From Geothrix sp. (lineage in GTDB: Bacteria > Acidobacteriota > Holophagae > Holophagales > Holophagaceae), in assembly GCA_023701165.1 (NCBI GenBank), contig JAMPXL010000100.1, forward strand, positions 1-5,479: 5,479 nt of DNA, given 5' to 3'. The notes under the pieces are model-generated. The model had not been told where the DNA came from, did not search any database, and was given only the letters and a program-made list of their open reading frames with translations. A program made the position numbers and the translations under genes. This document shows positions 1-5,479 of the stretch, in pieces (position 1 is the stretch's first letter; each line of letters starts with the position of its first letter).

Positions 1-769
1 GCGCCCAGCCGCACAGGGCCTCCAGGTTGCGGGTGGTCAGTCCGGCCAGTTTCAGGGAGGAGATGCCGCGAAGCTCCGCCACCGCCTCGGCGGTGAAGCG
101 CACATAGCCCGGTTCATTGGGTTTGCCGCGGTAGGGCACGGGCGCCAGGAACGGCGCGTCCGTCTCCACCAGAATGCGGTCTGCCGGGGCCCAGGCGGCC
201 ACATCCCGCACGGCCTCGGCCTTCTTGAACGTGGCGATGCCCGAAAAGCTCAGGTAGAAGCCCAGGTCCAGGGCCCTCGCCGCGAAGGCCCGGTCCTCGC
301 TGAAGCAGTGGATGATGCCCCGCACGGCGTCCGCGCCCTCCTCCTCCAGGATCCGAAGGGTGGCCTCCGGCGCGGACCGGGTGTGGATCATGAGGGGTTT
401 CTGCAGGGCCCTGGCCAGCCGGATCTGGGCGCGGAAGACGGTTTCCTGGATGTCCCGGGGGCTCAGATCGTAGTGCCAGTCCAGCCCTGTCTCGCCCACG
501 AACCGCACGGCGGGGTCCGCCACGAGCCCGGCCAGGGCGGTTCCCGTGGCCACATCCCAGGATGTCGCCTCGTGGGGATGCACCCCCAGGCTGGCCTGCA
601 CGCCGGGCAGGCGCCGGGCCAGGTCCAGCACGGCCTGCGAATCCGCCAGGTCGGTGCCCACGGCGATGAAGCCCGTCACCCCCTGGGCGCGGGCGCGGGC
701 CAGGGTCGCCTCCACCTGGTCATCCGCCAGGTAGCTCCCCGTGAGATGGCAATGCGCGTCCACAAGCAT
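1..769 (-). CDS. ycfH: TatD-family metal-dependent hydrolase (YcfH/YabD-like DNase), C-terminus cut by window edge
   Basis: Reading the minus strand from the ATG at 769-767 gives 256 codons before the left edge, in a family of about 255-265 residues, so only a few C-terminal residues are missing. The protein begins MLVDAHCHL, the His-x-His metal motif (H6, H8). It then shows GVHPHE (62-67), GETGLDW with the metal-bridging Glu (E93), IHTR (H129), HCFSEDR (H154), ETDAP (D204) and PYRGKPNEP (212-220). These are all the metal-site positions of TatD TIM-barrel hydrolases. The GETGLD and HCF-x-ED variants match the YcfH branch rather than E. coli TatD itself. Family members are cytoplasmic divalent-metal phosphoesterases, and several have DNase activity; the physiological role here is unknown. 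The start is chosen because the HxH motif must sit at the extreme N-terminus. The frame stays open upstream without another plausible ATG, and the purine stretch GGGAGG (792-787) is 17 bases away, so the ribosome site is weak. The gene is divergent from the kinase gene. Confidence 0.96.
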   Translation of the reverse strand, partial: MLVDAHCHLTGSYLADDQVEATLARARAQGVTGFIAVGTDLADSQAVLDLARRLPGVQASLGVHPHEATSWDVATGTALAGLVADPAVRFVGETGLDWHYDLSPRDIQETVFRAQIRLARALQKPLMIHTRSAPEATLRILEEEGADAVRGIIHCFSEDRAFAARALDLGFYLSFSGIATFKKAEAVRDVAAWAPADRILVETDAPFLAPVPYRGKPNEPGYVRFTAEAVAELRGISSLKLAGLTTRNLEALCGWA

Positions 770-851
770 GCTTTCATAGTCCCATGCCTCCCAAGGATCA
801 CGGTATGCGCTCCCCGCGCCGATGGTTCTATCAACGACGGACCCCATTTCC
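770..851. promoter_or_regulatory. Divergent intergenic region between the TatD gene and the sensor kinase gene
   Basis: These 82 bases separate two genes read outward, so promoters for both must lie here or slightly inside the genes. No clear sigma-70 -35/-10 pair can be seen on either strand. The least G+C-rich patch is around 824-834 (GGTTCTATCAA). Upstream of the kinase ATG, CGACGGA at 835-841 with a 10-base spacer is a modest Shine-Dalgarno match. On the minus strand, GGGAGG at 792-787 looks like a ribosome site but is 17 bases from the TatD ATG. The regulatory role is inferred from gene orientation only. Confidence 0.4.
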
Positions 852-3800
852 ATGCGTCCATTCATCCCCACCCTCGCCTGGCTCATGTTGGGCCTCGCGG
901 CCGCCCTTCCGCCCCTCGCGGCCCAGCAGCCCGCGTTCCGGCGGTTCGGCCTGAAGGATGGCCTGCCCCAGAGCCAGGTGACGGCCCTGCTGGAGGACCG
1001 GCGGGGCTTCCTCTGGGTGGGCACCAACACCGGCGGCGTCGCGCGCCTGGGAGCCTCCGGCTTCCGGACCTTCGCGGGCCCCCAGGGCCTGAAGGCCCTC
1101 TTCATCCGCTCCCTGATGGAGTCCCCTTCCGGCGGCATCTGGGTGGCCAGCCAGGAGGGGGTCTCGGAAATCCGCGGCGAGATGGTCCGGAACTACGGCC
1201 TGGGGCCGGACAAGGAGGGTTTCGAGGGCGGCGCCCTCGGCCTGGATGCCCAGAACGCCGTCCTGGTGGGCAACCGCCATGGGCTGTTCCGGCTCGAGGA
1301 CGGCCGCTTCGTTCCGGTCCGCCTGCCCGCCCCCTGGCCTGGGGGGCCGGTCCGGCGCCTGGCCCGGGACCAAGGCATGGGGATCTGGATTCTGGGATCG
1401 GATAACGCCGTGGCCCGCTGGGATGGCCGGGGCCTCAGCCTCTATTCCCTGCCTGTCCAGCACCCTGGCGGCCGCATCCGCGACCTCCAGGTCGATGCCA
1501 AGGGACGGGCCTGGCTCCTGCTCGATGGGGCCCTCCTCCGCATGGAGAAGGGGAGGTGGGTGAACGAACCGCTGCAGGGGCTGCCGCCCCGTTCCCCGCG
1601 CATGGCCAGTCTCCGCTTCGATGCCCAGGGCGAGGGCTTCCAGATCTCCCTCGGTGGCGATGGCGTGCTGGTACGGGAGGCCGGAGGCCAGACCCGGCTG
1701 CTCACCGCCGAAACCGGCCTGCCCAGGGACCGCATCTCCATCGCCATGCGCGACCGGCGGGGGGTGCTGTGGGTGGGTTCCGACGGGGACGGCCTGGTGG
1801 CCCAGGCCCTGCCGGACCTTTTGACGCTGGATAGTTCCAACGTGGTGCTGGGAAGGGACCTGGCGGCGGTGTCCGGCATCCTCGAACTGAATCCCACACG
1901 CTACCTGCTGGCTGCCAGCACGGGCCTCTACCAGGTGGACGAGGGCCGGAACATCACCGGGCACTGGACCCGGGGCAAGGGCCTGCCGGCCACCGAGTGC
2001 TGGGGCATGCTCCCGGACGGGTCCGGAGGCGTCTGGGTGGGCACGGACCGCGGGCTCGCCCGCTGGAAGGGCGACCGTGTGTCGGCGGCCGGCCCCCGGG
2101 AGATGGCGGAGACGGCCGTCCTCACCCTGGTCCGGGACGGAACCGACATTCTCGCGGGCACCGACCAGGGCCTGTTCCGGCTGGATGGCCAGGGGCGCCT
2201 CCTGGCCCACCACCGCCTGCCCACCGAAACGGGAAATGAAACGGTGTCCGATATCCTCCGCCACGAAGGCCGCCTGCTGCTCGCCACGGGATACGGACTC
2301 TGGGAGCTGGCCGGCGGGAGCCTCCAGCGGGTCTTCCCCGATGCGCCCTTCGCCACCTCCACCGTCACGGCCATGACCTCCGACGCCCGGGGGCGCCTGT
2401 GGATCGGCACCATGAAAGGGCTCCACCTCCGGAAGGATGGCCAATGGGCCAGCTTCGGCGTGGCTGACGGCCTTCCGGACGAAGGGATCAATTTCATCGT
2501 GGACCTGGGGCGCGGACGCATGGCCTTCGGCCACAACAAGGGCGTGACCCTGCTGGAGGGCCGGGATCTCCACCATCTGGGCCGGAGCCAGGGGCTGGTC
2601 TCCGAAGAGACCAACCACGACGGGTTCCTCCTGGATTCCAAGGGCCGCCTCTGGATCGGCATGATCGGCGGCGTCTGCGTGCTCCAGAATGCCCAGGGAT
2701 TCCGGAACACCCCCCTGCAGCCCCCCACGCTCATCGAGGTGCGCTGGCCAGGCGGCTCCGAGATCCTCTCCGCGTCTGCGCAGGTTCCTCCGCGGCCGGA
2801 CTTCCTCGACCTGAGCTTCGACACCGGAGATCCCCTGGTGGCCTCCCGGCTCCACTACCAGGCCTACCTCCAGGGGGTGGACGAGGGGTGGCGCCCCGTG
2901 AACCAGGGCCTCACCCTCCAGTACCGGAACCTCGGCGCGGGCCGCTACCAGTTCCATCTCCGCGCCTCCACCGATGGCATGGCCTGGGTGGAGGCGGCGC
3001 CCGTGTCCATCGAGGTCAGCCCCGCCTGGCACGAACGGTGGCTGGTGCGGGGCCTCCTCGTCCTGGCGCTGGTGGCACTGCTCGGCTGGGGGCTCTGGTG
3101 GCGCGTCCACGCCCTCGCCCAGCGTTCCCGCGACCTGGAGGAGACCATCGAGGACCGGACCCTCCTCCTCGCCCGGCAGAACCGCGCCCTGGAGCATGCC
3201 CACCAGCAGATCAAGCGCAGCCTGGAAGGGCGTCTCAGGCTGCTGGACACCGTCACCCACGACCTCCGCTCGCCGCTCACCACCATCCTGCTCACCCTCG
3301 ACCGCCTGCGTGAGCTGGTACCCAGAGGAACGACCCTGCTGGACGTGATGGAGCGGGAAGCCCACCGCATCGAGCTCCTCGCGCGGAACCTGCTGGACCA
3401 GAGCCGCTCCGAGGCCCTGCTCCAGAGCCTCAAGCTGGCGGCCATCCTCCCCGCCGAAGTCACCGAGGGCTTCGAGGACGCGCTGCGCCTCAAGGCCGAG
3501 GCCAAGGGCCTCGCCTTCCACCTGGAGGTCACGCCCGACACCGGACGGGTCTGGATCCAGGCCGATACCGCCACCCTGCATCAGGTCCTGCTGAACCTCT
3601 TCGAGAACGCCCTGAAGTTCACCCCGGCCGGCGGCCAGGTCGGTGTCCGGTCCACCGTGGACCTGGCCCTGGGGATCTGGCGCCTGGAGGTCTGGGATAC
3701 CGGGCGCGGCCTGGACGCCTCCAAGATCGAGGAGCTCCTCCGCCCCTTCCAGCAGACCCAGGCGGGCGATGCCGCTCACGGCTGGGGCCTGGGCCTCTCC

Positions 3801-3911
3801 ATCTGCCAGAGCATCGTCGACGCCCACCACGGCGAACTGAAGATCGAGAGCGAACCAGGCAAGGGCGCCCGTTTCCTGGTGGAACTGCCCCTGAATCCCG
3901 TGGAACCCTGA
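852..3911 (+). CDS. Two-propeller (Reg_prop/Y_Y_Y) periplasmic sensor histidine kinase without receiver domain
   Basis: This 1019-residue protein (numbered from ATG 852) is a single-pass membrane sensor kinase. Residues 1-24 are a signal peptide (MRP, hydrophobic core, likely cleavage after LAA). About 37-612 carry fourteen blade motifs of the type G-x-LW[VI]G-x-x-x-GL, roughly 42 residues apart, i.e. most simply two seven-bladed propellers of the Reg_prop family. About 650-727 form a Y_Y_Y Ig-like domain (HYQAYLQGVDEGW, then NLGAGRYQFHLRAS). The membrane helix is about 730-750, followed directly by a charged, probably coiled-coil linker (about 756-797) with no HAMP or PAS domain. The HisKA H-box is HDLRSPL with the phospho-acceptor H803. 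HATPase_c shows the N-box (N915, N919 in NLFENALKFTP), the G1 box DTGRG (D949), an F-box-like RPF and the G2 box GWGLGL (977-982). It ends at ELPLNPVEP without a receiver or HTH domain. It presumably senses a periplasmic ligand and autophosphorylates on His; ligand and partner are unknown. ATG 852 is preferred over an in-frame ATG at 822 because it opens directly into the signal peptide and has a better ribosome site. Confidence 0.93.
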   Translation: MRPFIPTLAWLMLGLAAALPPLAAQQPAFRRFGLKDGLPQSQVTALLEDRRGFLWVGTNTGGVARLGASGFRTFAGPQGLKALFIRSLMESPSGGIWVASQEGVSEIRGEMVRNYGLGPDKEGFEGGALGLDAQNAVLVGNRHGLFRLEDGRFVPVRLPAPWPGGPVRRLARDQGMGIWILGSDNAVARWDGRGLSLYSLPVQHPGGRIRDLQVDAKGRAWLLLDGALLRMEKGRWVNEPLQGLPPRSPRMASLRFDAQGEGFQISLGGDGVLVREAGGQTRLLTAETGLPRDRISIAMRDRRGVLWVGSDGDGLVAQALPDLLTLDSSNVVLGRDLAAVSGILELNPTRYLLAASTGLYQVDEGRNITGHWTRGKGLPATECWGMLPDGSGGVWVGTDRGLARWKGDRVSAAGPREMAETAVLTLVRDGTDILAGTDQGLFRLDGQGRLLAHHRLPTETGNETVSDILRHEGRLLLATGYGLWELAGGSLQRVFPDAPFATSTVTAMTSDARGRLWIGTMKGLHLRKDGQWASFGVADGLPDEGINFIVDLGRGRMAFGHNKGVTLLEGRDLHHLGRSQGLVSEETNHDGFLLDSKGRLWIGMIGGVCVLQNAQGFRNTPLQPPTLIEVRWPGGSEILSASAQVPPRPDFLDLSFDTGDPLVASRLHYQAYLQGVDEGWRPVNQGLTLQYRNLGAGRYQFHLRASTDGMAWVEAAPVSIEVSPAWHERWLVRGLLVLALVALLGWGLWWRVHALAQRSRDLEETIEDRTLLLARQNRALEHAHQQIKRSLEGRLRLLDTVTHDLRSPLTTILLTLDRLRELVPRGTTLLDVMEREAHRIELLARNLLDQSRSEALLQSLKLAAILPAEVTEGFEDALRLKAEAKGLAFHLEVTPDTGRVWIQADTATLHQVLLNLFENALKFTPAGGQVGVRSTVDLALGIWRLEVWDTGRGLDASKIEELLRPFQQTQAGDAAHGWGLGLSICQSIVDAHHGELKIESEPGKGARFLVELPLNPVEP
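960..2687 (+). repeat. Fourteen-fold protein repeat: two consecutive seven-bladed beta-propellers in the kinase sensor
   Basis: This marks the propeller-coding span within the kinase gene; the repeat is at protein level, not a DNA tandem repeat. The residue at the Trp position of each blade motif (numbering from ATG 852) falls at 55, 97, 138, 179, 221, 264, 307, 352, 395, 434, 476, 517, 558 and 601. Steps are 39-45 residues. The motif is best in blades 1 (FLWVGTNTGG), 7 (VLWVGSDGDG), 9 (VWVGTDRGL), 12 (LWIGTMKGL) and 14 (LWIGMIGGV). Blades 3, 5, 6, 8, 10, 11 and 13 are more degenerate. GLP openers precede blades 1, 7, 9 and 13. A count of fourteen matches the double seven-blade sensor known from hybrid two-component systems of Bacteroidota; the 7+7 split (boundary near base 1811) is inferred. 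Confidence 0.8.
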
Positions 3912-4032
3912 TGGCCCTGTGACCGAGGGCACGACCCCCGGGCGGACCTGCGGCCTTCCGCGCATCCTGGATGGGCCTGGAGCCTCCGTGCCCTCCTCCC
4001 TCCCCATGCTTCCCATCAGCCAGCCTCCCCGC
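3912..4032 (+). promoter_or_regulatory. Leader between the kinase stop and the moaA start, with an unresolved start site
   Basis: These 121 bases lie between the kinase stop and the preferred moaA ATG. The moaA frame is open through most of it, with alternative starts at GTG 3919, GTG 3988 and ATG 4006, but the encoded residues are rich in Gly, Pro and Ser and resemble nothing in MoaA. The best Shine-Dalgarno-like element is GGAG at 3979-3982, five bases before GTG 3988. A 15-base pyrimidine run at 3991-4005 directly precedes ATG 4006 and contains CTCC copies that could pair with that GGAG. A small inverted repeat (GCCCT 3914-3918 with AGGGC 3926-3930) has no T-run, so it does not look like an intrinsic terminator. 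The region could hold a moaA promoter or could be an untranslated spacer in one transcript with the kinase; the sequence does not decide this. Confidence 0.35.
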
Positions 4033-5034
4033 ATGCTGCGCCTCAAGGACGGGCTGCAGGACGGGCTGGGCCGGAACATCACCTACCTGCGGGTCTCGGT
4101 GACGGAGCAATGCAACCTGGCCTGCGTGTACTGCAGGCCCCGGACCGGAGCCCTGGAGCGGGCCGAGGCCCCGGCCTTGAGCCGGAACGAGACGGTCCAG
4201 CTGGTCCAGGCCTTCACCAGCCTCGGCATCCGGAAGGTCAGGCTCACCGGCGGCGAGCCCCTCCTGCGCCGGGACCTGGAAACCATCGTGGCCGGCATCA
4301 GCCCCGAGGTGGAGGGGCGCGTGCACCTCACCACCAACGGCCTCCACCTGGCCAAGCGGGCCCGGGGCCTGCGGGACGCGGGGCTGTGCGGTGTGAACGT
4401 GAGCCTGGATGCCGCGGAACGCGGCGCCTTCGAGCGCCTCACCCGCAAGGATGGGCTGGCGCGAGTCCTGGCCGGGCTGGAAGCCGCCCGGGCCGCGGGC
4501 CTGAAGGCCAAGCTCAACGCCGTGGTCCTCCGCGGCTGGAACGAAGACCAGATCGTCCCCCTGGCCCGCCTCGCCCAGGCCGAGGGCCTCCAGGTCCGCT
4601 TCATCGAGTTCATGCCCTACCAGGGCAACGGGTGGGGGAAGGACCAGTTCGTGCCCGCCGATGAGATCCTCCGTACCGTCCGGGAAGGCCTCGGCGCATC
4701 CCTGGAAGAGGAGCCCGTGGCCGGGCTGGAGGAAGGCCCTGCGCGGATCTTCCGCCTGCCCGGCAGCGAAGGCAAGGTGGGTGTGATCTCCACCCTCAGC
4801 GCCGATTTCTGTGACCGCTGCAACCGCGTCCGTCTCACCAGCCGCGGCGAACTGAAGGCCTGCCTCTTCGGCGGCCACCCCGTGGACCTGCTGGAGCCGC
4901 TGCGGAATCACGCCTCCCCCGAGGACCTCGCCCGCCTCATCCGCCAGGCCCTCACGGACAAGCTGGACTGCCATCCCATGCGCCGGGGCGAGGATCCCCA
5001 GTTCGCGGGCGGCATGTGGCAGGTGGGCGGATGA
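4033..5034 (+). CDS. moaA: GTP 3',8-cyclase MoaA, radical SAM enzyme of molybdenum cofactor synthesis
   Basis: MoaA converts GTP to 3',8-cyclo-7,8-dihydro-GTP, which MoaC then turns into cyclic pyranopterin monophosphate, the first stage of molybdenum cofactor synthesis in the cytoplasm. From ATG 4033 the product is 333 residues, close to the roughly 330 usual for the family. YLRVSVTEQCNLACVYC carries the radical SAM CxxxCxxC motif (C27, C31, C34). It is followed by the SAM-binding GGEP (73-76), LTTNG (99-103), and FCDRCNRVRLTSRGELKAC with the second cluster cysteines (C260, C263, C277) and the GTP-binding arginines R265 and R267. The C-terminal Gly-Gly (332-333) conserved in active MoaA is present. 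ATG 4033 is preferred because it places the YLR-x-S motif at the family's usual distance from the N-terminus. GTG 3988 (349 residues) has the better ribosome site, and ATG 4006 and GTG 3919 (371 residues) are also in frame. The mobA-like gene starts inside its stop codon. moaC is not in the window. Confidence 0.97.
   Translation: MLRLKDGLQDGLGRNITYLRVSVTEQCNLACVYCRPRTGALERAEAPALSRNETVQLVQAFTSLGIRKVRLTGGEPLLRRDLETIVAGISPEVEGRVHLTTNGLHLAKRARGLRDAGLCGVNVSLDAAERGAFERLTRKDGLARVLAGLEAARAAGLKAKLNAVVLRGWNEDQIVPLARLAQAEGLQVRFIEFMPYQGNGWGKDQFVPADEILRTVREGLGASLEEEPVAGLEEGPARIFRLPGSEGKVGVISTLSADFCDRCNRVRLTSRGELKACLFGGHPVDLLEPLRNHASPEDLARLIRQALTDKLDCHPMRRGEDPQFAGGMWQVGG
5021..5026 (+). promoter_or_regulatory. 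Ribosome binding site of the mobA-like gene, inside the moaA 3' end
   Basis: AGGTGG is one mismatch from the consensus AGGAGG and ends four bases before the ATG at 5031. It lies within the last codons of moaA (the Gln-Val-Gly-Gly end), so the ribosome site for the second gene is embedded in the first. Together with the ATGA stop/start overlap at 5031-5034, it supports reinitiation or translational coupling. It also supports ATG 5031 as the true start. Confidence 0.6.
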
Positions 5035-5479
5035 CCTCCGGGACCACCGGCCTGCTGCTGCTGAGCGGCGGCCAGGGCCGCAGGATGGGGGAGGCCAAGC
5101 ACGCCCTGGCCCACCCGGCGGGCGGCAGCTGGGGCGGGCACCTCGTCCGCGTCTTCGAATCCGTGTTCCCCGGCGGGGTGGCCCAGGTGCTGGGAGATCC
5201 CCTGCCTGACCGCCCGGACCTCCCGGTGATCGAAGACCCGCGCGGGGGCCCCGCCAGGGCACTGCAGGCCTGGGCCGACCAGAAGGCGCCCGCCGCCGGC
5301 CGCTGGTGGGTGGTGGCCTGCGATCAGGTACGATGGTCGCCTGCGGCTCTCGAAGCCTGGGCCCGCCGGGCCGAAGCCGCCGATCCTGACGGTGCCCGCT
5401 GGGTGGTGGCGCGGCATGGCGGGCGGCTCCAACCCCTCGGCGGGTGGCTGCCATCCTCCCTCCGCCCCGCCCTCGCCGC
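5031..5479 (+). CDS. mobA: MobA-like molybdenum cofactor guanylyltransferase, C-terminus cut by window edge
   Basis: An open frame of 149 complete codons runs from ATG 5031 off the right edge; MobA proteins are usually about 190-210 residues, so roughly three quarters is visible. MobA transfers GMP from GTP to molybdopterin-bound molybdenum, giving the guanine dinucleotide form of the cofactor. The N-terminus is the nucleotidyltransferase signature: hydrophobic strand GLLLLSGGQGRRMGEAK with the G-rich loop, Arg pair and Lys (K23). VIEDPRGGP (66-74) corresponds to the Asp-x-x-x-x-GP segment. WWVVACDQV (92-100) carries the metal-binding Asp (D98). HGGRLQPLGGWL (129-140) matches the substrate-side 'dG-x-x-QPL' motif of MobA. 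Departures from typical MobA are Ala for Asp in the MG-x-DK motif, ARAL where PLAGI is common, and Gln-Val after the catalytic Asp where x-Pro is usual. The adjacent moaA and the ATGA overlap strongly favour a cofactor role. A related guanylyl- or cytidylyltransferase cannot be excluded from a partial, divergent sequence. Confidence 0.85.
   Translation, partial: MTSGTTGLLLLSGGQGRRMGEAKHALAHPAGGSWGGHLVRVFESVFPGGVAQVLGDPLPDRPDLPVIEDPRGGPARALQAWADQKAPAAGRWWVVACDQVRWSPAALEAWARRAEAADPDGARWVVARHGGRLQPLGGWLPSSLRPALA

Noticed and set aside
822..851. Extending the kinase to an in-frame ATG at 822.
   Set aside because: It would put ten polar residues in front of a clean signal peptide and has no ribosome site upstream; ATG 852 starts directly at the signal peptide.
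308..1405. A 365-codon plus-strand open frame overlapping the TatD gene and the kinase start.
   Set aside because: It is antisense to TatD and out of frame with the kinase, has Pro/Gly/Arg-rich content and shows no recognisable motif.
3912..3935. Rho-independent terminator after the kinase gene.
   Set aside because: The only hairpin is five base pairs with a seven-base loop and there is no T-run after it.
3991..4005. G-quadruplex on the minus strand from the G-run complementary to this pyrimidine tract.
   Set aside because: The third G-tract has only two guanines, so a three-tier quadruplex is not formed by the tract itself; weak two-tier forms are expected by chance at this G+C content.
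3912..4032. A molybdenum cofactor riboswitch ahead of moaA.
   Set aside because: The position would be right, but I cannot recognise the conserved core or paired elements in these 121 bases, and much of the span remains open in the moaA frame. A covariance-model search with the Moco RNA family would decide.
831..4082. A 1083-codon open frame on the minus strand antisense to the whole kinase gene.
   Set aside because: Its product is dominated by Gly, Ala, Pro, Glu, Gln and His, with no domain motif or membrane/signal logic. It is what a G+C-rich gene with strong third-position bias leaves on the opposite strand, while the plus-strand frame has full domain architecture.
3619..5454. A 611-codon open frame on the minus strand across the kinase end, moaA and mobA.
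   Set aside because: Low-complexity Gly/Pro/Arg/Ala-rich product spanning three genes identified by catalytic motifs on the plus strand; a composition artefact.
1..5479. Mobile elements, CRISPR arrays, tRNA or rRNA genes.
   Set aside because: No transposase or integrase motifs, no spaced direct DNA repeats, and no cloverleaf or rRNA-like segment were seen; genes fill nearly the whole window with uniform base composition.

Overview
The window is G+C-rich throughout, clearly well above 60% by eye, with strong G/C preference at third codon positions. It is compact bacterial chromosome with four protein genes and almost no non-coding DNA. The gene set, namely a YcfH-type TatD nuclease, a periplasmic two-propeller sensor kinase, moaA and a mobA-like gene, together with the base composition, would suit a high-GC Gram-negative such as a Holophagae-type acidobacterium (Geothrix, Holophaga or Mesoterricola). 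That placement is an inference; no marker gene here proves it.

Layout: (1) Positions 1-769, minus strand, hold a nearly complete TatD/YcfH metal-dependent hydrolase whose last few C-terminal residues lie off the left edge. (2) Positions 770-851 are an 82-base divergent intergenic gap. (3) Positions 852-3911, plus strand, encode a 1019-residue membrane sensor histidine kinase. It has a signal peptide, fourteen regularly spaced beta-propeller blade motifs (most simply two seven-bladed propellers), a Y_Y_Y domain, one membrane helix, a short coiled-coil linker, and HisKA and HATPase_c domains. It has no receiver or DNA-binding domain, unlike the classical hybrid two-component systems with the same sensor. 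(4) Positions 3912-4032 are a 121-base leader with an ambiguous moaA start. (5) Positions 4033-5034, plus strand, encode MoaA, complete with both cysteine triads and the C-terminal Gly-Gly. (6) From 5031 to the right edge, plus strand, runs a MobA-like nucleotidyltransferase, cut by the window. Its start codon overlaps the moaA stop as ATGA.

How the genes relate: moaA and mobA act in molybdenum cofactor synthesis (MoaA at the first step, MobA at the last guanylylation step) and are probably co-transcribed and translationally coupled. The kinase lies upstream on the same strand and may or may not share their transcript; a functional link to molybdoenzymes is conjecture. TatD is divergently transcribed and has no evident link to the others. 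I see no mobile element, CRISPR array, tRNA, rRNA or convincing terminator. Most of the window is ordinary; the kinase architecture and the moaA leader are the parts most worth a second look.
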